A DNA stretch of 64,000 nucleotides from Pseudactinotalea suaedae (GCF_009733815.1 NZ_WNXY01000009.1:1-64000); one strand, 5' to 3'; shown: positions 45,446 to 54,600, numbered from the stretch's first letter. Notes: generated by a model not told the origin, from the sequence alone. Program-made: numbers and translations.

Positions 45446-46366
45446 GTGACGATCGAGCAGACCTCCCTCCGCGCGGGGCGCCCACGCGCCCGCGGTACCG
45501 CCGCACGTGTACGGGCCACCGCCCTCGGGCTGCTCGGGCTGGTCGCGGTCGCCGTGATCTGGGAGGTCTACAAGGTTTTCGGGCCCGACGACGGCGTGGT
45601 CGTCGCCGGCCACCGCATCCTGCCCCGGACCACGGACCTGGCGATGCCGCACGTCTGGGAGATGGTGGCGCGGCTGCTGGGGCCCACCACCAGTCAGGCC
45701 GGCGCGGCGCCGCTGTGGCTGACGGTCGCCCAGGCGGCGCTGGTCTCGCTCGGGATCGCGGCCGTCGGGTGGGTCGTCGGCACCGTGGTGGGCATCGCGC
45801 TCGGCGTGCTGATGCAGATGGTGCGGGTGGCCGAGCACGGACTGCTGCCCTGGGTGGTGCTCAGCCAGACGGTCCCGCTGATCGCGTTCGCGCCCGTCCT
45901 CAAGAACTGGGGGGCGCAGATCGAGGTGGGTGACTGGCGATGGCCGCAGTGGCTCTCGGTCGCCGTGATCGCGAGCTATCTCGCGTTCTTCCCGGTCGCC
46001 GTGGGCATGTTGAAAGGGCTGCAGTCGCCGCCGCGGACGCACCTGGAGCTCATGCACACCTACGACGCCGGCCGATGGGCCACCCTCGTCAAGGTCCGCC
46101 TGCCCGCCGCCGTGCCCTACCTGCTGCCGGCGCTCCGGCTCGGGGTGGCGAGCGCGGTCGTCGGGACCGTGGTGGCGGAGGTCTCGACCGGGTTCATGGA
46201 CGGCATCGGGCGGCAGCTGGTGTCGTTCGCCGGTCAGGCCTCGGGCGACCCGGCCAAGGCGTGGGCGCCGATCTTCGGCGCCGTCGTGCTCGGCCTGGTC
46301 GCGGCGGGTCTGGTCGGGCTGATCGGGCTGGCGCTGCGCAGCTATCGACGTGGAGAGGCGACGTGA
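45446..46366 (+). CDS. ABC permease (NitT/TauT type) 1, pyrimidine operon
   Basis: 306 aa from a GTG. Six helices; cytoplasmic loop THLELMHTYDAGRWATLVKV resembles the coupling loop of SsuC/ThiX permeases. Unlike typical members it has a long insert after helix one (FGPDDGVVVAGHRILPRTTD). Encodes one of two different permeases flanking the ATPase gene; they probably form a heterodimer. Confidence 0.9.
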   Translation: MTIEQTSLRAGRPRARGTAARVRATALGLLGLVAVAVIWEVYKVFGPDDGVVVAGHRILPRTTDLAMPHVWEMVARLLGPTTSQAGAAPLWLTVAQAALVSLGIAAVGWVVGTVVGIALGVLMQMVRVAEHGLLPWVVLSQTVPLIAFAPVLKNWGAQIEVGDWRWPQWLSVAVIASYLAFFPVAVGMLKGLQSPPRTHLELMHTYDAGRWATLVKVRLPAAVPYLLPALRLGVASAVVGTVVAEVSTGFMDGIGRQLVSFAGQASGDPAKAWAPIFGAVVLGLVAAGLVGLIGLALRSYRRGEAT

Positions 46367-47181
46367 GCAAGCACGAGACCACGGCACCCGCGGTGCGGGC
46401 GACCGGCATCGGCAAGACCTTCGACACCAAGGCCGGACCGGTGCAGGCGCTCACCGACGTCGACCTCGAGGTCGCGGCCGGTGAGTTCGTCTCGCTCATC
46501 GGTCCCTCCGGCTGCGGCAAGTCGACGCTGATGCGGCTGGTCGCCGACCTCGACGGCCCGACCACGGGCCGGCTCGAGGTGTTCGGGAAGTCGCCCGCGC
46601 AGGCGCGTCAGGACCAGGACTACGGCATCGCGTTCCAGCAGGCGGGCCTGCTGCCGTGGCGGACCGTCGCGGACAACATCGGGCTGCCGCTCGAGCTCCA
46701 TCGCATGGATCGTTCGGCCCGCGCGGCCCGGGTGGCCGAGCTCGCGGAGCTGGTCGGGCTGACCGACTTCGCCGGCAGCTATCCCGACCAGCTCTCCGGC
46801 GGCATGCAGCAGCGCGTCGCGATCGCACGCTCCCTCGCCGAGCAGCCACGGCTGCTGCTCATGGACGAGCCGTTCGGCGCCCTGGACGAGATGACCCGGG
46901 AGCGGATGCAGACCGAGCTGTCGAGGATCGTGGCCGAGACCGGCGCAGCCGTGGTGTTCGTGACGCACTCGATCCCCGAGGCCGTGTTCCTGTCCGACCG
47001 CGTGGTCGTGATGTCGCCGCGCCCCGGCCGGATCACCACCCTGATCAGCACCGGGATCGGGCCGGGCGTGGTCCGCGACGAGCAGCTCCGCGAGACCACC
47101 GGGTTCTTCGAGAAGGTCACCGAGGTCCGCGAGGCGCTCCACGGTGCGCCCGTCGGCTCATCGGCCCGGGAGGGCCGCTGA
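46363..47181 (+). CDS. ABC ATPase (NitT/TauT type), pyrimidine operon
   Basis: 272 aa from a GTG overlapping the previous stop. Walker [11 protein letters not shown]-loop FQQAGLLPW, signature LSGGMQQR, Walker [14 protein letters not shown] and switch VTHS. It energises import through the two adjacent permeases. The following ATG shares a base with its stop (TGATG). Confidence 0.96.
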   Translation: MSKHETTAPAVRATGIGKTFDTKAGPVQALTDVDLEVAAGEFVSLIGPSGCGKSTLMRLVADLDGPTTGRLEVFGKSPAQARQDQDYGIAFQQAGLLPWRTVADNIGLPLELHRMDRSARAARVAELAELVGLTDFAGSYPDQLSGGMQQRVAIARSLAEQPRLLLMDEPFGALDEMTRERMQTELSRIVAETGAAVVFVTHSIPEAVFLSDRVVVMSPRPGRITTLISTGIGPGVVRDEQLRETTGFFEKVTEVREALHGAPVGSSAREGR

Positions 47182-47987
47182 TGAGCGCTCGATCCGTGCT
47201 CGACGGCGGTGCCCGGCCCGGTCACGACCGGCTGGTCCGGATCGTGGCGCCGATCGTCGTCGGGCTGGCGGGGCTGGCACTCTGGCAGCTGCTGGTCGGG
47301 GTGGTCGGGGTGTCCGCCTACCTGCTGCCGAGCCCGGCCGAGATCGCCTCGGAGTGGTCGGCGAACGTCGGCCCGATCGCCGACGGCACCTGGATCACCG
47401 GCTCCAACGCCGTGCTGGGGCTGGTGGTCGGCGGAGCGGTCGGTGTGCTGCTGGCCGCGCTGGCCTCACGGCTGCGGTGGTTCGACCTGATGCTGGCACC
47501 GGTGGTCGCCGCGCTCGCTGTGGTCCCGATCGTGGCGCTGGCGCCGGTGCTGAACTCGATGTTCGGCGCAGACAGCGAGTTCGGCCGCCGTGCGATCGCC
47601 GCGATCGCCTCGTTCGTGCCGGTGTTCGTCAACAGCCTCCGCGGGCTGCGGCAGACCACGCCGCTGCAGCGCGATCTGATGCGCTCCTACGCCGCCTCCG
47701 GGTCGCAGACCTTCCGGGTGCTCACGCTGCCGTCCGCGGCACCATACGTGCTGACCGGGTTCCGGGTGGCGAGCTCGCTCGCCGTCATCTCGGCGCTGGT
47801 GGCCGAGTACTTCGGTGGTCCGCGCGGCGGTCTGGGGGCCTTCATCTCGACCTCGGCCGCCACCAGCGCGTACGCGCGGGCGTGGGCCTACGTGGGCGCC
47901 GCGATCCTGCTCGGCCTCGCCCTGTACCTGGTCACCGTGGCGGCCGAGCGCCTCATCGGCCGACTGCTGTCCGGCGGTGCTCGCTAG
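47181..47987 (+). CDS. ABC permease (NitT/TauT type) 2, pyrimidine operon
   Basis: 268 aa, six helices, beginning with [20 protein letters not shown]. Coupling loop: [20 protein letters not shown]. More typical in length than the first permease. Overlaps the ATPase stop and is followed after 48 bp by the binding protein. Confidence 0.93.
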   Translation: MSARSVLDGGARPGHDRLVRIVAPIVVGLAGLALWQLLVGVVGVSAYLLPSPAEIASEWSANVGPIADGTWITGSNAVLGLVVGGAVGVLLAALASRLRWFDLMLAPVVAALAVVPIVALAPVLNSMFGADSEFGRRAIAAIASFVPVFVNSLRGLRQTTPLQRDLMRSYAASGSQTFRVLTLPSAAPYVLTGFRVASSLAVISALVAEYFGGPRGGLGAFISTSAATSAYARAWAYVGAAILLGLALYLVTVAAERLIGRLLSGGAR

Positions 47988-48035
47988 CTCCGTTCCCACC
48001 CGTGTGAGACCCCACCCCCGAAAGGAATCACCATC

Positions 48036-49199
48036 ATGAAGATGACACGACGCGCGTTCACCGCGGGTGCCGGCGGCATGACCCTCGCCGCGTTCCTCGC
48101 TGCCTGCGGCGACAGCAACGGCGGGAACAGTGGTGGTGGCGGCGGTGGTGGCGGCGGTACCGGCGACGGCGACCTCACCCCGGTCAAGCTGCAGCTCCAG
48201 TGGCTGCCGCAGGCCCAGTTCGCGGGGTACTTCGCGGCGGCCGACCAGGGGTACTTCGCCGAGGAGGGCCTCGAGGTCGAGATCATCCCCTCCGGTGGTG
48301 ACATCGTGCCCCAGGACGCGCTGGCCAGCGGAAGCGCCGACTTCTGCATCGCCTGGGTGCCCAAGGTGCTCGGCTCGATCGAGCAGGGTGCCAACCTCAC
48401 CAACATCGCGCAGATCTTCCAGCGTTCGGGGACGCTGCAGGTGGCCTTCGCGGACTCAGGCATCACGTCGGTGGCCGACTTCGAGGGCAAGCGCATCGGG
48501 TCCTGGGGCTTCGGCAACGAGTGGGAGATCTTCGCCGCGATGGCTGCCGAGGGTCTGGACTCCACCTCGGTCTCGATCGTCACGCAGGACTTCAACATGA
48601 ACGCCTTCCTGCAGGGCGACATCGACGCCGCGCAGGCGATGACCTACAACGAGTGGGCGCAGGTGCTGGAGGCGACCAACCCGGACACCGGTGCTCTCTA
48701 CACGCCCGAGGAGTTCAACGTCATCGCCTACCAGGACACCTCCGGCGCGATGCTGCAGGACTCGATCTGGGCCGACGCCGGCCGGCTCGCCGACGACCCC
48801 GACTACGAGGCGACCGCCGTCGCCCTCCTCAAGGCGGTCATCAGGGGCTGGGTGTACGCGCGGGACAACGTCGAGGCGGCCGCCGAGATCACGATCGCCG
48901 CCGGTTCGGACTGGGGTCCCAGCCACGAGCTGTGGATGGCGAACGAGACGAACAAGCTGATCTGGCCCGCCGCCAACGGCATCGGTGTCATCGACACGGC
49001 CGCATGGCAGCAGACCGTGGCCGGCGCGCTCGCGGCGGTCAACGAGCAGGGCCAGCACCTGATCACCGCCGAGCCGCCGGAGACCGCCTGGTCGAACGAC
49101 TACATCGAGCAGGCGATCAGCGACCTCGGCTCCGACGTCGACACCCTCGGCGACACCTACGAGCCCATCACGGTGACCCTCGTGGAGGGCGGCAACTAG
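48036..49199 (+). CDS. NMT1/THI5-like substrate-binding lipoprotein
   Basis: 387 aa. Tat motif TRRAFTAG, hydrophobic core and Cys24 (LAACGDSNGG), then a Gly-rich linker. The binding fold starts VKLQLQWLPQAQFAGYFAAA, the hallmark of THI5/NMT1-like proteins that bind pyrimidine-related compounds (hydroxymethylpyrimidine, riboflavin-like or hydantoin ligands). Ribosome binding site GAAAGGAATC. Last gene of the contiguous operon; ligand probably a pyrimidine or hydantoin fed to the preceding enzymes. Confidence 0.92.
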   Translation: MKMTRRAFTAGAGGMTLAAFLAACGDSNGGNSGGGGGGGGGTGDGDLTPVKLQLQWLPQAQFAGYFAAADQGYFAEEGLEVEIIPSGGDIVPQDALASGSADFCIAWVPKVLGSIEQGANLTNIAQIFQRSGTLQVAFADSGITSVADFEGKRIGSWGFGNEWEIFAAMAAEGLDSTSVSIVTQDFNMNAFLQGDIDAAQAMTYNEWAQVLEATNPDTGALYTPEEFNVIAYQDTSGAMLQDSIWADAGRLADDPDYEATAVALLKAVIRGWVYARDNVEAAAEITIAAGSDWGPSHELWMANETNKLIWPAANGIGVIDTAAWQQTVAGALAAVNEQGQHLITAEPPETAWSNDYIEQAISDLGSDVDTLGDTYEPITVTLVEGGN

Positions 49200-49214
49200 C
49201 CCTGCCGCCGCAGG

Positions 49215-49970
49215 TCAGCGCGCAGGCGGCGGGTTGAGCGGGAGCCACTCCTGGAGGGTGGTCGGGAAGATCTCGGCGCCCTCGACCGGCACGAGGGTCC
49301 GCTCCGCCACGTGCGCGCCGTAGTAGGTCGCGGTGTCGTCGCGCTCGACCGTGCGCGCATCCTCACGAAAGGCCAACGTGCGTCGCACGAACTCATCGAG
49401 ACCCAGCTGCTCCGGACCCGCGATCTCGATGTCGCCACGCGGCGAGCCGGCGGCAGCACGAGCGACCGCTGTCGCGACGTCCTCGGCAGCCATCGGCTGC
49501 ATGAGCGCACCCGGCAACCTCACGGTGGTGCCCTCGGTCGAGATGTCGGCGATGCTCCCGAGGAACTCGAAGAACTGGGTGGCGTGCACCAGGGTGAAGC
49601 TCACGCCCGCCTCTCGGATCAGCTTCTCCTGGGCGACCTTGCCCGCGAAGTACGGGATGTCCTGGGGTCGGTTGGTCCCGACGATCGTCAGGGCGACGTG
49701 GTGCTCGACACCGGCGGCACGCTCGGCCTCCAGCAGGTTCGTCGTGGAGGTGGTGAAGAAGTCGAGCACGGCCGCAGGTTCGAACGACGGCGAGTTCGCG
49801 ACGTCCACGACGACCGCAGCTCCCTCGAGCGCCTCGGCCAGGCCCTCCCCCGTGATGGAGTCGACTCCCGTGTTCGGCGCAGCGGCGACCGCATCCTGGC
49901 CCTGCTCGCGCAGCTGGGCGACGACCTTCGAGCCGATCAGCCCGGTTCCGCCGATGATGACGATCTTCAT
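49215..49970 (-). CDS. NmrA-like NAD(P)-binding oxidoreductase
   Basis: 251-aa atypical short-chain dehydrogenase. N-terminal Rossmann motif MKIVIIGGTGLIGSKVVAQL; later HVALTIVGTNRPQDIPYFAG and an NmrA-like C-terminal half. It lacks a clear YxxxK catalytic pair, as usual for this branch. Oxidoreductase or epimerase genes next to ECF41 sigma factors are the usual targets of those sigma factors, and an ECF41-like promoter lies 54-80 bp upstream. Probable redox or stress-linked role; substrate unknown. Convergent with the binding-protein gene, 15-bp gap. Confidence 0.88.
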   Translation of the reverse strand: MKIVIIGGTGLIGSKVVAQLREQGQDAVAAAPNTGVDSITGEGLAEALEGAAVVVDVANSPSFEPAAVLDFFTTSTTNLLEAERAAGVEHHVALTIVGTNRPQDIPYFAGKVAQEKLIREAGVSFTLVHATQFFEFLGSIADISTEGTTVRLPGALMQPMAAEDVATAVARAAAGSPRGDIEIAGPEQLGLDEFVRRTLAFREDARTVERDDTATYYGAHVAERTLVPVEGAEIFPTTLQEWLPLNPPPAR

Positions 49971-50023
49971 GTCTGTGTCCCTTGTCTCGGTCTCGTGGCC
50001 CCGTTCGAGGACCTCATCCATCT

Positions 50024-50050
50024 GACCGAGCGGCCAACCGATCTGTGACA
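50024..50050 (-). promoter_or_regulatory. ECF41-type promoter before the NmrA-like gene
   Basis: Minus strand TGTCACA, 16 bp, GGTC. The published ECF41 consensus is TGTCACA-N16-CGTC, so the -35 is exact, the spacing exact and the -10 three of four. It shares GTCACAGATC-N12-GGTC with the site before the sigma gene. The predicted start is about 45 bp before the NmrA-like ATG. Confidence 0.7.
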
Positions 50051-50061
50051 GGGAGCTCCGC

Positions 50062-50427
50062 TCAGCTCCGGTTGAAGGTCGCGAGCTTGCTGGGGTCGAC
50101 GACGAACCACAACCGTTCGATCGCTCGCCGCCGGATCGTGAACGTGAGCACGCCGACCACACGGTCATCGACGCGCACGGTCAGGCCCGGGTTGCCGTTG
50201 ACGCTCGCCACGGCGACCTCGGCCCCGGGCTGGAGCATGCGCGCGATGGCAGCGGCTGCGCGGCCGGCACCCTGCACGGGGTGACGGGGGGGTCCGGCGC
50301 TCGCTCCGTCGTCGACCGTCACCTCGACAGCGCTGTGGAGCGTGCGTGCGATCGCCTCCGGGTCGTGCCGCGCGCACGCATCCCGTAGCCGCTCGGCGAT
50401 CGCCGCATCAGCGCGCTGGCGCCACAT
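50062..50427 (-). CDS. Stand-alone SnoaL-like protein, homologue of the ECF41 C-terminal domain
   Basis: 121 aa. Its ATG lies inside the last codons of the sigma gene, giving a 20-bp overlap in another frame. The fold is NTF2/SnoaL-like. It aligns by eye with the sigma factor's own C-terminal domain: ASVNGNPGLTVRVDD against VVINGQPAAALRQDG, and LWFVVDPSKLATF against LFWVMSPDKLRHV. ECF41 regulation depends on such a domain, so a detached copy in the same transcript might modulate the sigma factor or bind the same signal. No DNA-binding or catalytic residues recognised. Confidence 0.8.
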   Translation of the reverse strand: MWRQRADAAIAERLRDACARHDPEAIARTLHSAVEVTVDDGASAGPPRHPVQGAGRAAAAIARMLQPGAEVAVASVNGNPGLTVRVDDRVVGVLTFTIRRRAIERLWFVVDPSKLATFNRS

Positions 50428-51289
50428 GGCGGAGCTTGTCGGGACTCATCACCCAGAACAGCTGGTCGATCCCGGCTTCGGAGGCGGTGAGCGTGAGGAG
50501 CGTCGTGACGACGCCGTCCTGGCGAAGGGCGGCCGCGGGCTGACCGTTGATGACCACCCAGTCGATGTGCTTGCCGGTCCAGAAGTGACTCGAGAAGGCG
50601 GCGATGAACGTCGCGACGCGCGAGCGTCCGACGACCGGGGTGCGCGCGGCGAGCTTGACCCCGTTGCCATCGGTGCGGCTCACGACCTCGGCGGCGAACA
50701 GCTGCTCGAGGGCTCCGGTGTCGCCACGCTGCGCAGCGCTCAGGAAGGCCTCCAGCAACCGTCGCTGCGCCGTCACACCCACAGGCGCACGACGGCCCTC
50801 CGCCACATGCTTGCGCGCCCTGCTCACCAGCTGCCGCGCGGCGACCGGGGTGCTCTCGAGGATCTCGGCGATCAGGTCGTAGGGGTAGTCGAAGGCCTCA
50901 CGCAGCACGTACGCCGCACGTTCGGCAGGGGTCAGGCGCTCCAGGAGGATCAGCAGCGCGTACTGCAGCGCCGCGGCGCTCTCCGCCCCGAGCGCAGGAT
51001 CACCCTCGGTACTGATGGGCTCCGGCAGCCACGGGCCGATGTACGTCTCCCGCCGCACGCGCGCCGACTGCAGCGCATTGATCGCCAGCCGCGTGGTCAC
51101 CGTGGTCAGGAAGGCCGTCGGCTCGCGGACCTCCTCGTGCGCGGTGGTCTGCCAGCGGATCCAGGCGTCCTGCACGATGTCCTCGGCGTCGGCCACGCTC
51201 CCGAGCATCCGGTACGCGATGCCGAACAGCCGTGGGCGGGCGTGCTCGAACGCCCGGGTGGCCCCGTCGATCTCGTCCATACCGGTCAT
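50408..51289 (-). CDS. sigJ: ECF41-family sigma factor (SigJ-like)
   Basis: 293 aa (290 if the second ATG at 51280 is used). Sigma region 2: HARPRLFGIAYRMLGSVADA and DIVQDAWIRWQ; region 4: LTPAERAAYVLREAFDYPYD through ARQLVSRARKH. The family-specific elements are all present: WLPEP in the linker (residues 87-91), DGNGVK in place of DGGGK, and SPDKL in place of NPDKL near residue 284, within a C-terminal SnoaL-like domain. That domain replaces an anti-sigma factor. The candidate promoter ends immediately before the first ATG, implying a leaderless transcript from the second ATG and autoregulation. Confidence 0.93.
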   Translation of the reverse strand: MTGMDEIDGATRAFEHARPRLFGIAYRMLGSVADAEDIVQDAWIRWQTTAHEEVREPTAFLTTVTTRLAINALQSARVRRETYIGPWLPEPISTEGDPALGAESAAALQYALLILLERLTPAERAAYVLREAFDYPYDLIAEILESTPVAARQLVSRARKHVAEGRRAPVGVTAQRRLLEAFLSAAQRGDTGALEQLFAAEVVSRTDGNGVKLAARTPVVGRSRVATFIAAFSSHFWTGKHIDWVVINGQPAAALRQDGVVTTLLTLTASEAGIDQLFWVMSPDKLRHVAPAR

Positions 51290-51316
51290 GACCGGGTGAC
51301 CGAGGGATCTGTGACC
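51290..51316 (-). promoter_or_regulatory. ECF41-type promoter before the sigma factor gene
   Basis: Minus strand GGTCACA, 16 bp, GGTC: -35 six of seven and spacing exact relative to the ECF41 consensus, and the same extended GTCACAGATC as the promoter before the NmrA-like gene. The -10 abuts the first ATG (51289), so transcription would begin near 51280, the second ATG. Confidence 0.6.
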
Positions 51317-51394
51317 ATGACACATCCTCGCGCAGGTGAGGCATCCTGGACCTGGCACCAGCCAACCGCACCGGGGAGAAGAGGAGTCGACGGC

Positions 51395-52729
51395 ATGACT
51401 GACGTTCCGCAGGGCGAGATGGACGATCTCGACGCCCGCGCGCTCGAGCTCGACCGCACCCACGTGTTCCACTCCTGGTCCGCGCAGGCATCGCTCAGCC
51501 CGGTCTCGATCGCGGGTGGTCGCGGCAGCACGGTCTGGGACCACGCGGGCCGGCGTTATCTCGACTTCTCCAGCCAGCTGGTCAACGTCAACATCGGCTA
51601 CGCGCACCCCGCCGTGGTGGCCGCCATCCAGGAGCAGGCCGCCACCCTCGCGACGATCGGTCCCTCGACCGCGAACCTCACCCGCGGTGAGGCGGCCAAG
51701 AGGATCCTGGCCCACGCGCCGTCGGGCATGAGCAAGGTGTTCTTCACCAACGGTGGCGCCGACGCCGTCGAGAACGCGATGCGGATGGCGCGCCTGCACA
51801 CCGGGCGGCGCAAGGTGATCTCGCGCTACCGCAGCTATCACGGCAATACCGGCGGCGCGGTGGTCGCGACCGGCGACTGGCGGCGGCTGCCGAACGAGTA
51901 CGCGGTCGGGCACGTGCACGCGTTCGGCCCGTACCTGTACCGCACGGAGTTCTGGGCCACCACGCCGGAGGAGGAGGCGGAGCGGGCGCTGCACCACCTG
52001 CGCCGCGTGGTCCAGGTCGAGGGGCCGGACGACGTGGCCGCGATCCTGCTCGAGACCATCCCGGGCACCGCAGGCATCATGCCGCCGCCGCCCGGGTATC
52101 TCGAGGGTGTGCGCGCGCTCGCCGACGAGTACGGCATCGTGCTGATCCTCGACGAGGTGATGGCGGGGTTCGGTCGCACCGGGGAGTGGTTCGCGCTCGA
52201 CAACTACGACGTCCGCCCCGACCTCATCACGTTCGCGAAGGGCGTCAACTCCGGGTACGTGCCGGTGGGTGGCGTCATCATCTCCGAGGAGATCGCGGCG
52301 ACGTTCGACGACCGCGTCTTCCCCGGCGGGCTGACCTACTCCGGGCACCCGCTCGCCGCCGCCTCGATCGTCGCGGCGCTCGACGCGATGGAGCACGAGG
52401 GCATCGTCGCCAACGCCAAGCAGATCGGCGCCGACGTGCTGGGCCCGGCGCTGGCCGACCTGGCCGACAAGCACCCGGTGATCGGCGAGGCGCGAGGGCT
52501 CGGCGTGTTCTGGGCGTTGGAGCTGGTGGCCGACCGCGACACCCGGGAACCGCTGCCGTCCTCGGAGGTCGGGTTCGCCAAGTCGGCGCTGCTCGAGCGG
52601 GGCCTGATGCCCTTCACCTCCGAGAACCGCATCCACGTGGTGCCGCCGTGCGTGGTCACCGCGGACGAGGTCGCGCAGGCGGTCGACGCCTACGACGAGG
52701 TCCTGACCCTGCTGGACGGAAGGCTCTGA
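51395..52729 (+). CDS. Class III aminotransferase (beta-alanine/omega-amino acid:pyruvate type)
   Basis: 444-aa PLP-dependent aminotransferase. Schiff-base Lys282 in LITFAKGVNSGYVPVG; cofactor Asp in VLILDEVMAGFGRTGEWFAL; phosphate contact region FFTNGGADAVENAMRMAR. GAGGAG precedes the ATG. It probably transaminates beta-alanine or 3-aminoisobutyrate, the end products of the upstream pyrimidine genes, giving malonate or methylmalonate semialdehyde for the dehydrogenase encoded 1 bp downstream. Other omega-amino acids are possible. Confidence 0.93.
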   Translation: MTDVPQGEMDDLDARALELDRTHVFHSWSAQASLSPVSIAGGRGSTVWDHAGRRYLDFSSQLVNVNIGYAHPAVVAAIQEQAATLATIGPSTANLTRGEAAKRILAHAPSGMSKVFFTNGGADAVENAMRMARLHTGRRKVISRYRSYHGNTGGAVVATGDWRRLPNEYAVGHVHAFGPYLYRTEFWATTPEEEAERALHHLRRVVQVEGPDDVAAILLETIPGTAGIMPPPPGYLEGVRALADEYGIVLILDEVMAGFGRTGEWFALDNYDVRPDLITFAKGVNSGYVPVGGVIISEEIAATFDDRVFPGGLTYSGHPLAAASIVAALDAMEHEGIVANAKQIGADVLGPALADLADKHPVIGEARGLGVFWALELVADRDTREPLPSSEVGFAKSALLERGLMPFTSENRIHVVPPCVVTADEVAQAVDAYDEVLTLLDGRL

Positions 52730-52730
52730 C

Positions 52731-54233
52731 ATGACCGAGACCACCGACGTTCTCGACCACTGGATCGGCGGGGCACCCGCTGCGGGCTCGGGCGAGCGCA
52801 CCGGACCCGTCTACGACCCGGCCAAGGGCATCGTCGCCAAGCAGGTGCGCTTCGGCACCGCAGCGGACGTGGACCGGGCGGTGCAGGCCGCTCGGGAGGC
52901 GTTCTCCAGCTGGGGCCGCGCCTCGATCGCGAAGCGGCAGCAGGTGCTGTTCGCGTTCCGGGAGCTGCTCAACGCCCGGCGCGACGAGCTCGCCGAGATC
53001 CTGACGGCGGAGCACGGCAAGGTCCTCTCCGACGCCGCGGGCGAGATCGCGCGTGGGCTCGAGGTCGTCGAGTTCGCGTGCGGCATGCCGCACCTGACCA
53101 AGGGGACGTACTCGCTGAACGCGAGCACCGACGTCGACGTCTACACGGTCAAGGAGCCGCTGGGCGTCGTCGGCATCATCAGTCCCTTCAACTTCCCGGC
53201 GATGGTGCCGCTGTGGTTCTTCCCGATCGCGATCGCGGCGGGCAACACCGTGGTGCTGAAGCCGAGCGAGAAGGACCCGACCTCGGCCAGCTGGTTGGCG
53301 GCGCTGCTGAAGGAGGCCGGACTTCCCGACGGCGTGCTCAACGTGGTGCACGGCGACAAGGAGGCGGTCGACGCGCTGCTGGTGCACCCCGATGTCTCGG
53401 CGATCTCGTTCGTGGGCTCGACGCCGATCGCGCGGCACGTGTACGAGACCGCCACCAGGGCCGGCAAGCGTGTGCAGGCGCTCGGCGGCGCGAAGAACCA
53501 CATGCTCGTGCTGCCCGACGCCGACCTGGACCTGGCCGCCGACGCCGCCGTCAACGCCGGCTTCGGGTCCGCGGGCGAGCGGTGCATGGCGATCTCGGCG
53601 CTGGTCGCTGTCGACCCGGTCGGCGACGAGCTGGTCAGCAAGATCACCGAGCGGATGGCGACGCTGCGCACGGGCGACGGCCGGGGCGATGCCGACATGG
53701 GTCCGCTGATCACGCGCGAGCACCGTGACAAGGTCGCCGGCTACCTGGACGTGGCGGGCCGCGATGGCGCCAGCGTCGTGGTCGACGGCCGCGGGGTCGA
53801 GGCCGATGGTGCAGCCGACGGGTTCTGGCTCGGCCCCTCGCTGGTCGACCACGTGCCCACCTCCTCGACCGTGTACACCGACGAGATCTTCGGCCCGGTG
53901 CTCTCGGTGGTGCGCGTGGGCTCCTACGCCGAGGGCGTCGAGCTGATCAACTCGGTCCCGTACGGAAACGGCACCGCGATCTTCACCAACGACGGCGGCG
54001 CCGCCCGCCGGTTCCAGCGCGACGTCGAGGTCGGGATGGTGGGTGTCAACGTGCCGATCCCGGTGCCGGTGGCGTATCACTCGTTCGGCGGCTGGAAGGC
54101 GTCGATGTTCGGTGACGCCAAGGCCTACGGACCGCACGGCGTCGAGTTCTTCACGCGCGACAAGACGATCACCAGCCGCTGGCTCGACCCCAGCCACGGC
54201 GGGCTCAACCTCGGCTTCCCGCAGAACGACTAG
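52731..54233 (+). CDS. mmsA: Methylmalonate-semialdehyde dehydrogenase, CoA-acylating
   Basis: 500 aa, aldehyde dehydrogenase fold. Catalytic Cys285 in GSAGERCMAISALVAV, NAD-binding FNFPAMVPLWFFPIAIAAGN, and the MMSDH-specific LGGAKNHMLVLPDAD in place of the usual Glu motif of hydrolytic dehydrogenases. It converts malonate or methylmalonate semialdehyde to acetyl- or propionyl-CoA and CO2, completing uracil or thymine degradation with the aminotransferase. The gene is 1 bp after it. Confidence 0.96.
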   Translation: MTETTDVLDHWIGGAPAAGSGERTGPVYDPAKGIVAKQVRFGTAADVDRAVQAAREAFSSWGRASIAKRQQVLFAFRELLNARRDELAEILTAEHGKVLSDAAGEIARGLEVVEFACGMPHLTKGTYSLNASTDVDVYTVKEPLGVVGIISPFNFPAMVPLWFFPIAIAAGNTVVLKPSEKDPTSASWLAALLKEAGLPDGVLNVVHGDKEAVDALLVHPDVSAISFVGSTPIARHVYETATRAGKRVQALGGAKNHMLVLPDADLDLAADAAVNAGFGSAGERCMAISALVAVDPVGDELVSKITERMATLRTGDGRGDADMGPLITREHRDKVAGYLDVAGRDGASVVVDGRGVEADGAADGFWLGPSLVDHVPTSSTVYTDEIFGPVLSVVRVGSYAEGVELINSVPYGNGTAIFTNDGGAARRFQRDVEVGMVGVNVPIPVPVAYHSFGGWKASMFGDAKAYGPHGVEFFTRDKTITSRWLDPSHGGLNLGFPQND

Positions 54234-54240
54234 GAGTGCA

Positions 54241-54600
54241 TCACCCCTGCACGACGTCGAGCTCGTTGCCCTCGGGGTCGGCCATCCGCACCCAGCGCAG
54301 CTCACCGAGCGTCTCTTCGCCGAGCCTCCTCGCTCCCAGGGCGACGAGCCGGTCGACCTCGGCGTCCAGGTTCGCGACGTGCAGGTCGAGGTGCATCCGG
54401 TTCTTGCCCTGCTGGGGCTCCGTGACGCGCTGCAGGAGCATCGTCGGTCCGGTGGCGCCCTGCTGGGGCATCAGTACCTCGAAGGCTCCGGCGGCGCCGG
54501 CGCGCCGGTAGTGCAGGGCCGCCGCCCAGAAGTCGGCGAGCGGGGACGGGTCGGTCGAGTCGAGCACGATCGTGAGCTCGACGGCGGTGCTGTCGTCCAT
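54241..54600 (-). CDS. VOC-family (glyoxalase-like) protein
   Basis: 119 aa, one glyoxalase/bleomycin-resistance/dioxygenase module: ELTIVLDSTDPSPLADFWAA at the start, KNRMHLDLHVANLDAEVDRL with the metal-ligand His, and RWVRMADPEGNELDVVQG at the end. Likely dimeric. Function not predictable; many actinobacterial copies are of unknown role. Convergent with mmsA, 7-bp gap. Confidence 0.9.
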   Translation of the reverse strand: MDDSTAVELTIVLDSTDPSPLADFWAAALHYRRAGAAGAFEVLMPQQGATGPTMLLQRVTEPQQGKNRMHLDLHVANLDAEVDRLVALGARRLGEETLGELRWVRMADPEGNELDVVQG

